The notes beneath the pieces are model-generated. The model did no database searches and was not told the DNA's origin. It worked only from the letters and a program-made list of their open reading frames with translations. From positions 52,689-116,688 of the IMG/VR virus record IMGVR_UViG_3300010883_000003: DNA of 64,000 bases. The stretch is one strand, 5' to 3'. This DNA comes from a virus. Shown here piece after piece: positions 34,759 through 42,589 of this stretch. Position numbers and translations under genes: made by a program. Position 1 is the first letter of the stretch. Each line of letters begins with the position of its first letter.

Positions 34759-34783
34759 AAAAAACACAATCAATGTCTATAAT
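34755..34783 (+). promoter_or_regulatory. Possible promoter before the DHH gene
   Basis: ATGAAA (34755-34760), 17-bp spacer, TATAAT (34778-34783). The predicted start would leave almost no leader before ATG 34793. Confidence 0.45.
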
Positions 34784-34792
34784 GGAGATAGT

Positions 34793-35689
34793 ATGACTGT
34801 AATGGATCCAAATTCGGTTAACGCCGTGATATACCACGCTGACTGTACTGACGGTTTTGGCGCCGCATATTCTGCATGGAAGTGTTTAGGAAATCGAGCA
34901 GAGTATTACCCGTGTAAGCACGGAACAACGCCTCCTGATGTTAAAGGAAAGAATGTCGTTATACTAGATTTTTCTTTTGATAATAAAACTACAAAGAAAA
35001 TGATTGAGGATGCTGCCGCCTTAATAGTAATTGACCATCATAAGTCTGCAGTCGTTGAACTACATGACATACCAAACACGTTATTTGATATGACAAAGTC
35101 TGGAGCAATTCTTTCATGGGAATGGTTCCATCCGGGTAAAGAGCCTCCGAAGTTCATTCGATATATTCAAGATAGGGACCTGTGGAAGTGGGAACTAGAG
35201 TATTCTAAAGAGTTTTCCGCCGCATTTGATATGATTCAATTTGAGTTCGAGGAATTTGAAAAGTTCGAAGATGACTCTGTATTTGATGATGCCTGTAAGC
35301 GCGGCTCGTACATTCTTGCGTATAGTAAGACTGTGGTAAAGAAAGTTTGCGAAAAAGCCCAGCCTCGAAAAATGGACGGAAAAGACGTGCTAGTCGTAAA
35401 TGCTTCTCATTGGATGTCTGAAATCGGCGCTCGTCTTGCTCCTGATTGTGACTTTGCCTTGATTTGGTATTGGGATCATGAGTCTAAAAACACTAAGGTA
35501 AGTTTAAGGGCGTTCCATGACGCCGCAGACGTTTCTGAGATCTCCAAAAGGTTCGGCGGCGGCGGCCACAGGAAGGCAGCTGGTTTTCAGCTGTCCGCAG
35601 ATAAGCATATCGAGGATATTTTTGACCAACCAAAAAAGGCGTCTAGGTCAAGACGCGCTTCTACGAAAAGTAAGGATTCGAATGAGTAA
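34793..35689 (+). CDS. DHH-family phosphoesterase (NrnA-like or RecJ-like)
   Basis: The product is 298 residues. The DHH motif cluster is NAVIYHADCTDGFGAAY, VVILDFSF, and ALIVIDHHKS (residues ~76-85, with the name-giving D-H-H). The DHHA1 C-terminal motif is RFGGGGHRKAAGF. The size and architecture without a large insertion fit nano-RNase/pAp phosphatase rather than full RecJ. The likely role is degradation of short oligonucleotides, or of c-di-nucleotides or pApA, returning mononucleotides. Basic residues form the C-terminus. It overlaps the next gene by 8 bp. Confidence 0.82.
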   Translation: MTVMDPNSVNAVIYHADCTDGFGAAYSAWKCLGNRAEYYPCKHGTTPPDVKGKNVVILDFSFDNKTTKKMIEDAAALIVIDHHKSAVVELHDIPNTLFDMTKSGAILSWEWFHPGKEPPKFIRYIQDRDLWKWELEYSKEFSAAFDMIQFEFEEFEKFEDDSVFDDACKRGSYILAYSKTVVKKVCEKAQPRKMDGKDVLVVNASHWMSEIGARLAPDCDFALIWYWDHESKNTKVSLRAFHDAADVSEISKRFGGGGHRKAAGFQLSADKHIEDIFDQPKKASRSRRASTKSKDSNE

Positions 35690-36221
35690 GATTTATTCAA
35701 CAATTATGGCCGATCCACCGTGGTACCAACGCGGAGGCGGAAAATCAAAGCGCGGCGCGGATAGGCATTATGACATTTTAAAAGAGCATGAAATTAAAGC
35801 AGTGATGTCTAAAATGTTACAAGGCAAAGTTGCTGAAAACGCTCATATGTATATGTGGGTTGCAAATAATCACCTTGCTGAAGGTTTACGAATTCTAGAA
35901 CATCTAGAGTTCAGGTATATAACCAACTTAGTATGGGCAAAGCCAAGCTTTGGACTAGGGAGATATTTTCGCGGACAGCACGAGATATGTTTATTTGCCA
36001 CAAGAGGTAGAGGGTTTTCTGTTCGATCTGAAGCTAATAATGTTTCTACACTCATCGGTGGTAGTATGATCAAACCGACCAAGCACAGCACAAAGCCGCA
36101 AGAAATATACGACTTAGTAGAATCTAGAAGCAGAGGAAGCTATCTTGAACTGTTTGCCAGAAACAGCCGACCCGGCTGGGATTGCTTGGGTAACGAAGCA
36201 CCTAGCGAGGAAAATGAATGA
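35682..36221 (+). CDS. MT-A70 family adenine N6-methyltransferase
   Basis: The start is ATG 35682; the longer open frame upstream lies inside the DHH gene. The 179-residue product has the MT-A70 catalytic tetrad DPPW (MADPPWYQRGG, residues ~9-13) at its N-terminus, LVWAKPSFGLGRYFRGQHE, KPTKHSTKPQEIYDLVE, and SYLELFARNSRPGW. The motif order is the permuted beta class of MT-A70 enzymes. It probably makes m6A in DNA, which may shield phage DNA from restriction. Confidence 0.88.
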   Translation: MSKIYSTIMADPPWYQRGGGKSKRGADRHYDILKEHEIKAVMSKMLQGKVAENAHMYMWVANNHLAEGLRILEHLEFRYITNLVWAKPSFGLGRYFRGQHEICLFATRGRGFSVRSEANNVSTLIGGSMIKPTKHSTKPQEIYDLVESRSRGSYLELFARNSRPGWDCLGNEAPSEENE

Positions 36222-36628
36222 GGGCATCATGGGATGACGTCTGGATGGACTTCGCTTATCTAATAGCTAAGCGCTCCTATGACCCAAGATATCAGGTCGG
36301 ATCTGTTATTGTTACCGATACTAATACACAGGTCTTGGCAGTAGGATATAACGGCAATTACTCTGGTGGCCCTAATGAGGTAGAGTCTACGTTACCAGGT
36401 CAATCAGGAATGATACATGCAGAAATTAACGCATTGATAAAACTTGATTATAATAACCCTAATAAGAAAATTATGTACCTTACGCTTAGTCCGTGTAGAG
36501 GCTGCGCAAAGGCAATTATAAACGGGGGAATATCTGAAGTGGTTTATCATAAACAATATAGAGATACCTCTGGTATAGAGCTACTACAGTCAGCCGGAAT
36601 AAAAGTTCGTCAGCACTGTATGGAGTAA
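36218..36628 (+). CDS. Deoxycytidylate deaminase
   Basis: The 136-residue protein carries zinc ligands in GMIHAEINAL (HAE) and LSPCRGCAKAI (PCxxC), as in dCMP and cytidine deaminases, with the N-terminal WDDVWMDFAYLIAKRS typical of dCMP deaminases. It converts dCMP to dUMP for ThyX. It overlaps the methyltransferase gene by 4 bp and ends the nucleotide block. Confidence 0.9.
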   Translation: MRASWDDVWMDFAYLIAKRSYDPRYQVGSVIVTDTNTQVLAVGYNGNYSGGPNEVESTLPGQSGMIHAEINALIKLDYNNPNKKIMYLTLSPCRGCAKAIINGGISEVVYHKQYRDTSGIELLQSAGIKVRQHCME

Positions 36629-36685
36629 GACTCCTTGCGCGTGTATATTTAATGATGATACTAACTTTATGTGGAGTTTAATAGA

Positions 36686-38092
36686 ATGAAAAAAGCCTTA
36701 ATAGAAAGCATATCTAAGCAGTGTATAAAGCTCGTTTATAGATCTAGATTAAATGATCTCACTACAGCAGCACTTAGCGAAGGAATGACAGATGGAATTC
36801 TTTTACAGGAAGCGTTTACAAGCGAGGACGCGAACGAGTTAGAGGCTGCCACGAAAGAAATGTCTGCGGTAATTGGTTCTTTAGAAAATCGTCTTGCTGA
36901 TGCCGGCGAAGGCTGGGCACCGGTTATAGACTCTTTAAAGTCAGCAGCTGGCAATTTAGATAGTAAAGCAATCGCTCAAATGGCTCTTAGCGGCGAAACC
37001 AAAAAATTAGCTAAGGCGTCCACTGAGTTCACAAAGTCTTTGCAAAGCGTAGCGGCAGAAACGGCTGCAGTCCTTGCAGCCGTAGATGGCATAAAAAAGA
37101 ACTTATCGAATTTTGAGAAAGATGTTGGTGATAAAGGTGGTGAGACCATCGCAGCGTTATCGGACTCAATCGAGAAGTTCCCAGATATCTCTAAGCTAGA
37201 TAAAGGTATAAGCAGCGTGTATCAGATACCAAAGTGGTTTGATTCCGCTTGGGCTGACGGCTCGAAGGCAGCCGAGAGCGAAACAGAGGGGGGCTTTTTT
37301 AAGAAAGCAATGGCATTTGTTGGTGGTATGTTTAAAGCCGATAAGACTGGCCGCTTAGTTGATGCGAAAGTGTTAGCTGATGCTGTTAAGGCAACGTCTT
37401 TCACCGCGTTAATGGATCTGGATGTGCAAGGTGAAGTAGCAGCCTTAACTCAAGGCGCTGAAACTGCTGGTACCGAGTCAACAGAACTGGCTGCCGCCGG
37501 CGCTGGTGGTGCTGAAGGTAGCGAGGGTGGTGAAGACGACGCCGGCGGCAACGAAACCGAAGACGGCGTTACTGTTGCTACAGAAGAAGAAGCAGAAGAA
37601 GAGCAAGCTGCCGCTGAAGAAGAATTAACTGCCGCCGCTGAAGAAGTTGTCGCAGAGCCTGAGTCACCAGGCGTAGCTATCGCAAACGCTCTTGATACTT
37701 GGGCTTCCTCGTTATCTAAGTCTTCACAGTCTGCATTAGCAGCAAAGAAGAGGTTAGACAGTCTTAAGACAGGTGTTGCTGCCTCTCTAGAGAAAGCAGC
37801 TGCTGCGGTTGAATCTGAGGTTGCTGGTGCTGTACAGGCTTGGCGAGCAGAAAACGAAGAAACGCTAATGAAGAGTAAAAGGTTCGCCAAGAAGAATTTT
37901 GATGCGCTTGAAAAAGTCATTCCTCAAATTGCGTCAGTTATGTTAAAGAAAACATCTGAGACTAAGATAAAAATGACGAAAGGCATGGTACGTAAGTCTG
38001 TCTTTAATTACCTCGATAAGCAATTTGCGAATGAAGGTATCTTATTTGAGTCAAAAAGATGGCAGTCTCTAGCAGGTATGGGGAGAAAATAA
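36686..38092 (+). CDS. Large Ala/Glu-rich coiled-coil protein, probable internal head or scaffold component
   Basis: ATG 36686 with GGAG upstream; 468 residues. The N-terminal helix (MKKALIESISKQCIKLVYRS) is followed by long heptad stretches. A low-complexity acidic Ala/Gly/Glu region lies at ~residues 250-315, and helices with a basic end follow. The C-terminal ESKRWQSLAGMGRK matches a small motif (R-W-x-x-(I/L)-A-G) also present at 41057. It opens the block of unknown, often L-x-E-tagged genes. A scaffold or core-protein role is inferred from composition only. Confidence 0.5.
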   Translation: MKKALIESISKQCIKLVYRSRLNDLTTAALSEGMTDGILLQEAFTSEDANELEAATKEMSAVIGSLENRLADAGEGWAPVIDSLKSAAGNLDSKAIAQMALSGETKKLAKASTEFTKSLQSVAAETAAVLAAVDGIKKNLSNFEKDVGDKGGETIAALSDSIEKFPDISKLDKGISSVYQIPKWFDSAWADGSKAAESETEGGFFKKAMAFVGGMFKADKTGRLVDAKVLADAVKATSFTALMDLDVQGEVAALTQGAETAGTESTELAAAGAGGAEGSEGGEDDAGGNETEDGVTVATEEEAEEEQAAAEEELTAAAEEVVAEPESPGVAIANALDTWASSLSKSSQSALAAKKRLDSLKTGVAASLEKAAAAVESEVAGAVQAWRAENEETLMKSKRFAKKNFDALEKVIPQIASVMLKKTSETKIKMTKGMVRKSVFNYLDKQFANEGILFESKRWQSLAGMGRK

Positions 38093-38500
38093 ATGTCTTC
38101 TACTAATACAAGGTTTCTATCCGAAATGCTACGAAACCAATATGTCGGTCGTCTTAACGAAGTTATAAAAGAAGCTGATGTATTCGATGATGAAGGCAAT
38201 ATGATATTGTCACCTGACTTAAAAGTGAAACACCGTGACTCTGGTTATGAGTATACTATAGATCATGTTGAAGGTGATACCGACAATGAGATACAAATTT
38301 ATCTTAGGTCACCTGAGTCACCGAGAGTTCACCCGGCCCCTGAAGAAAAGTCGCTGTTAGGCGAACCGCGACAGGAAGATATACTAGGTGAGCAAGATCC
38401 CGCAGCAAATATAGAGGAAGAGTTACCAAGCGAAGATCAAGAAGATGTGATCTTTGTCATCAACCAACAAGAATTTGAAAAAGAGTATGAGGTAGATTAA
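38093..38500 (+). CDS. Acidic protein of unknown function
   Basis: 135 residues, starting at the base after the preceding stop. The N-terminal helix (FLSEMLRNQYVGRLNEVIKE) resembles the tag found in neighbouring proteins. A short beta region (DLKVKHRDSGYEYTIDHVEG) and a long acidic tail rich in Glu/Pro follow. No known motif was recognised. Confidence 0.55.
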   Translation: MSSTNTRFLSEMLRNQYVGRLNEVIKEADVFDDEGNMILSPDLKVKHRDSGYEYTIDHVEGDTDNEIQIYLRSPESPRVHPAPEEKSLLGEPRQEDILGEQDPAANIEEELPSEDQEDVIFVINQQEFEKEYEVD

Positions 38501-39228
38501 TGTCAACAATCAGTGATAAAGAGATTATGAAAGTTATTAGCGAAACGTTAGGTGTCGATGACATGTCTTCTCGTAAGAGCAAGCCTTTAAATGAGGCATA
38601 CGTACTTGAGCCTAAGAAGTATGACATTCAAACCGATATCTTAAGCCAAAAAGCAATAAGTGCAAATATCGAAGACTTTAAGTCTGCTGTTGATATAGTA
38701 AATGAAATATCTGCGAAGCTTGATTCTGTTGATAGAAGCAATTCTAATCCAAAAGACGCTGCATTCCGGGAGCTAAAATCAGCAGAAGCCTACAATCTAA
38801 ACTATGTTTTTCTAACGTCTCTTCATTTTGATAATATCGCAGACCCTACCTCAAAAGTTATGATGGATTCATTGTCATACATGAGATTGTCAAGAGACTT
38901 CGGAACGTTTGAAGATTGGCAGAAAGATTTTATTGCTTGTGCAATGGGGGCTCGTAATGGATATGTTGCGACTGTGTTCAACGGATCGCTGAACCGCTAT
39001 ATGAATGTCATGGTCGATGAAAATTCTTCTGGTCCTATGATGAACTGTATTCCCGTAATATGCCTGTGTGTTAAAGATAGCTTTTATTTCCGTGATTACT
39101 TAAATGACCGTAAAGCCTACATCTTCGCAATGATGAAAGAGTTAAGGTGGTCTTTAATTGAGGAAAGATTTAAGCGCGCCGACAAGCTTTCAAAAATCAT
39201 GTCTAGGCCATTAGGAGATAACTCATGA
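38500..39228 (+). CDS. Unknown protein, folded domain with tag-like start
   Basis: The 242-residue product starts with the KEIMKVISETL helix and then a basic stretch (SSRKSKPLNEAYVLEPKKYD). The rest is a mixed alpha/beta domain of normal composition. It overlaps the previous stop by one base and the next start by four. Position and start pattern place it with the probable virion proteins of this block. Confidence 0.5.
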   Translation: MSTISDKEIMKVISETLGVDDMSSRKSKPLNEAYVLEPKKYDIQTDILSQKAISANIEDFKSAVDIVNEISAKLDSVDRSNSNPKDAAFRELKSAEAYNLNYVFLTSLHFDNIADPTSKVMMDSLSYMRLSRDFGTFEDWQKDFIACAMGARNGYVATVFNGSLNRYMNVMVDENSSGPMMNCIPVICLCVKDSFYFRDYLNDRKAYIFAMMKELRWSLIEERFKRADKLSKIMSRPLGDNS

Positions 39229-39848
39229 AAAGAGAACAACTAAAGAATTATTTTAGGAAGCAATACAGCTTGCTAGCAGAGCAAGATGAAGAAGATCCAT
39301 TCGCGACAGATGATGCTGCAGCCGACGAAGAGCCAGATGATGCTGCAGCCGACGAAGAGCCAGCCGACGATACTGGTGAAGAAGGCGAAGACGAAGACGA
39401 AGGCGAAGGCGAAGATGAAGATGAAGTAGAGGTTGATGAGGATGATGAACAGCGTTTTCAAAAGTCTATAGATGATCAACTCCAGGCACTCCTAATAGAC
39501 ATTGAGGCTGACTCTATCAAGTCTGCAGTAGTACAGCAAGAAAGCTATAGCCTAAAGCAAATGTATATAAATGAGTCTGGCGATGTACCTATCGATACAG
39601 ATAAGTTTGCATCTGAGGTTGCCAGGCTAATATTAAATTTTGACGCTTTCCTTGATCTTGAAACGATGCTATTATCTAAAGTTAGAAGCTTTCTGGTAGA
39701 CAAGCATGGCGAAGAAGCTGCTGACGAAGTTGAGAAATTATTATCCGACCGTCATGATCTTAAGCGCAGAGAAGAAGTCGAAGAAGCAGATGATATAGAA
39801 GAGCAGGTTCCTATAGCTGTAGGCGCTACTCCAGGGGCGGGTGTGTGA
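39225..39848 (+). CDS. Highly acidic L-x-E-tagged protein
   Basis: The product is 207 residues. It starts with KREQLKNYFRKQYSLLAE, an amphipathic basic helix ending in L-A-E. Residues ~20-80 are almost all Asp/Glu with Ala and Gly, encoded in part by a 27-bp tandem repeat (39309-39362). A helical C-terminal domain follows. The layout (cleavable-looking helix, then acidic segment) fits a small internal head or core protein. Confidence 0.5.
   Translation: MKREQLKNYFRKQYSLLAEQDEEDPFATDDAAADEEPDDAAADEEPADDTGEEGEDEDEGEGEDEDEVEVDEDDEQRFQKSIDDQLQALLIDIEADSIKSAVVQQESYSLKQMYINESGDVPIDTDKFASEVARLILNFDAFLDLETMLLSKVRSFLVDKHGEEAADEVEKLLSDRHDLKRREEVEEADDIEEQVPIAVGATPGAGV
39309..39362 (+). repeat. 27-bp tandem repeat (2 copies) in an acidic coding region
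   Basis: Two identical 27-bp units encode DDAAADEEP twice, in frame. They are followed by GAA/GAC/GGC-rich low-complexity sequence. Replication slippage is the likely origin. Confidence 0.85.
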
Positions 39849-40123
39849 GTGATTTATTCGTAGTAAGGAAATCTGTCCATATTAACCTTATGAAAGAAAC
39901 CCACGCAGAGCTCAGAGTTCTGGCTTTTAGAAAAAAGCTCTCTATGCAATCGATAGTCGAGGGTTTGGTTTCAAGATTAGTTAACGGTGACCCTACTTTG
40001 AGTAAAATGGTAAATCAGATGGCGGAAGAAAAATATAAAGTTGAACTTCGGAAAGTCGTTGGTACTGATGCTAGTAGTGTATACGACATTCTTGAAGGTC
40101 TAGATTCTATAAAGGACAATTAA
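39845..40123 (+). CDS. Ribbon-helix-helix-like small regulator
   Basis: GTG start with a GTGA overlap to the previous gene. In this 92-residue product, residues ~8-45 fit an RHH fold: strand RKSVHINLM, helix ETHAELRVLAFRKK, then LSMQSIVEGLVSRL. RHH proteins bind operators as dimers. It may regulate this operon or act on the host. The regulatory role is inferred from the fold. Confidence 0.55.
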   Translation: MSDLFVVRKSVHINLMKETHAELRVLAFRKKLSMQSIVEGLVSRLVNGDPTLSKMVNQMAEEKYKVELRKVVGTDASSVYDILEGLDSIKDN

Positions 40124-40374
40124 TGTTTTGGTCAAATAACTCGAGAAGACTTAAATCACTAGAAGATAAAGTAGATCAGCTTGAGAAACAAAACGCGATT
40201 TTTGTTTTAAGCATGCAGAACATTCAAGCTGCATTACTGAGTGCCTCTAATCTACAACAAGCTGTCGCCGGCGACGTTAGAGAGATACAAGACTTGATAA
40301 ATTCCATACTGCAACAAGCTGAACAAGCGTCAACGTTACATGGTTTTGACCCAGGCGATGGGTATGAGCACTAG
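40123..40374 (+). CDS. Small coiled-coil protein
   Basis: The 83-residue product is nearly all coiled coil (LKSLEDKVDQLEKQNAIFVL, REIQDLINSILQQAEQ). Start ATG 40123 shares a base with the previous stop. No function was recognised; it lies just before membrane proteins of the probable lysis group. Confidence 0.5.
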   Translation: MFWSNNSRRLKSLEDKVDQLEKQNAIFVLSMQNIQAALLSASNLQQAVAGDVREIQDLINSILQQAEQASTLHGFDPGDGYEH

Positions 40375-40418
40375 CGTTCATAATAATTAGAGTAAAATCA
40401 CTTGCGGAGAAAATAGAG

Positions 40419-40670
40419 ATGACACCCAACCCATCTAATGATAACCAGCAGGACACTACACCAGTGATAATCCCCAAAGAATCGCTCGGCGCTATCGACC
40501 TGATTGTTGGCCGGGTGATATCTAGAAAGTTCTTTGTATTTTTAACAGCAACAGGACTGCTCACGTGGTCTAATCTAGACAGCGATACGTGGGGCATGAT
40601 TGCAATGATATACATTGGCGGTCAAACAGTCATAGACGCCGCCATCGCATGGAAACATGGATCTAAATAA
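40419..40670 (+). CDS. Two-helix membrane protein, holin candidate
   Basis: 83 residues. A polar N-terminus is followed by two apolar stretches (KFFVFLTATGLLTWSN and WGMIAMIYIGGQTVIDAAIA), with a charged end. The size and two membrane helices fit a class II holin. The coiled-coil membrane protein next to it could act as a spanin. The endolysin gene is 20 kb away, so the grouping is tentative. Confidence 0.5.
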   Translation: MTPNPSNDNQQDTTPVIIPKESLGAIDLIVGRVISRKFFVFLTATGLLTWSNLDSDTWGMIAMIYIGGQTVIDAAIAWKHGSK

Positions 40671-41036
40671 ATGAGCATTTTTTGGACAAAATTTTTGTTG
40701 TGCTGTAAAAGGCAATGGAAGCTGATAGTTGGTTTTATCACTGGCGTCTTCGCTATAGCATTGATAATTAAAAGAGGTCCCAGCAAGAAGATGTTCGAAA
40801 AAAAATCTGAGCTACAGGATAAAGTCTCTGACTCTGAGTCTACAGCACGCGAAAAGCTAGACACAGAATATCAAAAAAACCTAGAAGCGTTTCTTGATAA
40901 GAATGAACAGATAGAAGAAGAAACGCGACAAAAGTTAAAAAGTTTAGATGATGAAAAGAAAGACAGGGTGAAAGAGCTATTAAGTTCGTCTAACCCTGAA
41001 AATGAGATTGCAAAAGCTTTAAAGAAGCTACTTTAG
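40671..41036 (+). CDS. Membrane-anchored coiled-coil protein, i-spanin-like
   Basis: The 121-residue product has an N-terminal membrane helix (LIVGFITGVFAIALIIKRG) followed by a long charged coiled coil to the C-terminus. This is the layout of inner-membrane spanins, which span the periplasm during lysis. It starts immediately after the holin-like gene. The partner could be the signal-peptide protein at 42080. Inferred from topology only. Confidence 0.45.
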   Translation: MSIFWTKFLLCCKRQWKLIVGFITGVFAIALIIKRGPSKKMFEKKSELQDKVSDSESTAREKLDTEYQKNLEAFLDKNEQIEEETRQKLKSLDDEKKDRVKELLSSSNPENEIAKALKKLL

Positions 41037-41056
41037 ATTAAAATTGGAGAATAACC

Positions 41057-42034
41057 GTGAGTAAAAAATTATCGTTAAAAAGCGCGCTACTCGGAGAAGT
41101 AGAAGCAAAAAAAATATCTGGCCGAGATTTTAGGAAGTTAATTCTCGAGCAAGTTTCTTTTCTTAAAGAGCAAGACACACCCGGTGTTACTGGGGGTACT
41201 AAATTTACAGAACAGTCAAACTTCAAAGATTTTGACGATGCTATGATAGATGAGCTTTTTGCCCAAATTAAGACTCGAGATATGAGTCAGCCGATATTCG
41301 GAGCAATGTGGGAAGCGGATCCTGATAAGACTGCTGACTGGCTCGCGAGCAAAGGTGAAGACGCAGTACGCGAAAGAATTAAGGCCGTCGCCGCAAAGAT
41401 TCCAGCTACAGGACTGCCTAAGTCTGAAATGCCGTTTCTGCCAGGCCCTCCAGACGCTGCAGGCGAAGTTGCTGACGTTGTAGATGCTCTTTCACCGGGC
41501 GGTAAAATAAACATTGACTTTAAAGAATCTAAAAAATCTAAGTCTAATGATCTTATAACAGAGAGATGGGGAAAAATAGCAGGTATACTTCCACTAAGCG
41601 AGATCGCACCACCAAGTAAAGACTCTCTAGCACCCGGTACTCCTGAAACTGAAGAATACCTCACATCTGGTAACGAAGAAAATGATGGCAAGGCAGATGA
41701 CGATGACGCAAATATCAACCAGCCAGCCCAAGTCGCTGCCGCCGACGCGATTCCAACACAATCGAATATATTAATACCGAAGGCACTAGGAATGGCAGTC
41801 GGAAGTGGGGGAAACCCTCCTGTAGAAGGTGGCGACATGGGCGCTTATTTCTCCACAGACGATGAGATCCTCGACGGTCACCACCGCTGGGCTGCCACGA
41901 TGCTGAACAACCCAGGTGCTTCTATAGGCGGTTTCGCAGCGATTGATTTAAAGGCTATGGGTGGAACCGAGCAGGCTCTAAAACACTTAACAGCACTCGG
42001 TAACGCTCTGGGTAACAAGACTAAAACTTCATAA
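41057..42034 (+). CDS. Tagged protein with ParB-like DGHHRWAA motif
   Basis: GTG start with GGAG eight bases before; 325 residues. The N-terminal helix (DFRKLILEQVSFLKEQ) follows the L-x-E pattern. An acidic/Pro-rich middle contains LITERWGKIAGIL, the R-W-x-x-I-A-G mini-motif. The C-terminal domain has ILDGHHRWAATML, the G-H-H-R signature seen in ParB/sulfiredoxin-like domains that bind nucleotide or DNA. The exact activity is unknown. Confidence 0.5.
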   Translation: MSKKLSLKSALLGEVEAKKISGRDFRKLILEQVSFLKEQDTPGVTGGTKFTEQSNFKDFDDAMIDELFAQIKTRDMSQPIFGAMWEADPDKTADWLASKGEDAVRERIKAVAAKIPATGLPKSEMPFLPGPPDAAGEVADVVDALSPGGKINIDFKESKKSKSNDLITERWGKIAGILPLSEIAPPSKDSLAPGTPETEEYLTSGNEENDGKADDDDANINQPAQVAAADAIPTQSNILIPKALGMAVGSGGNPPVEGGDMGAYFSTDDEILDGHHRWAATMLNNPGASIGGFAAIDLKAMGGTEQALKHLTALGNALGNKTKTS

Positions 42035-42045
42035 GATAAAACTGC

Positions 42046-42074
42046 TTTTACCTTATACTTTTCACGCGTAGAAT
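42046..42074 (+). promoter_or_regulatory. Candidate promoter with TTTTAC -35
   Basis: TTTTAC (42046-42051), 17-bp spacer, TAGAAT (42069-42074). The ATG at 42080 follows five bases after the -10, so the mRNA may be leaderless. Confidence 0.35.
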
Positions 42075-42079
42075 ACTAT

Positions 42080-42544
42080 ATGAATAAAGTACTTACTAGT
42101 TTGCTCTGTGCGTGGATTTGTTGTTGGCTTGTGGTGGCTCCTACCATTTCTTACGCTCAAGAAGCAGCACCTGAGCCTACACCGATCAAAGTTAACGATC
42201 CGGCACCATTTAGCGGAGTACTAATACCTACTATTCAAGCTGCAGATATGGTCGCTAGACTAGAGCAACAAGGGCAGGTGTGCCAAGGTAGGGTAGACAC
42301 AGAGGTTGCTGCAGCTGTAAACGTTATAGATCTTCGTTTAAACAACTGTATTTCTTCAAAGGCAGTTATGGAAGAGATGTATACGTCACAACTAGTTGCT
42401 AATCGTGATTATATAGATTTTTTAGAAAAAAAAGCGATGGGTCCTAGAATACCACAGGAGTGGGTATTTATAATCGGGATAGTAGCTGGTGCGGGTATAG
42501 CGATTGGCGCTGGATATGCAATGCATGAAGCGGCTTCTCATTAG
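42080..42544 (+). CDS. Exported protein with C-terminal membrane helix
   Basis: The 154-residue product has a signal peptide (residues 1-26, LLCAWICCWLVVAP then SYAQ). The mature part begins with a Pro-rich DPAPFSGVLIPTIQAADMV segment and a helical region with two Cys. A C-terminal membrane helix (WVFIIGIVAGAGIAIGAGYA) ends it. The layout fits an envelope protein of the lysis or adsorption group. There is no ribosome site at the start. Confidence 0.55.
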   Translation: MNKVLTSLLCAWICCWLVVAPTISYAQEAAPEPTPIKVNDPAPFSGVLIPTIQAADMVARLEQQGQVCQGRVDTEVAAAVNVIDLRLNNCISSKAVMEEMYTSQLVANRDYIDFLEKKAMGPRIPQEWVFIIGIVAGAGIAIGAGYAMHEAASH

Positions 42545-42589
42545 CAAACTAACTACTAACTCCATACTTAATATGTGAGGTGTTTTATT

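Noticed and set aside
41287-41838. 183-codon minus-strand open frame
   Set aside because: Antisense to the 41057 gene, Ser/Ala/Gly-rich, with no start signals.
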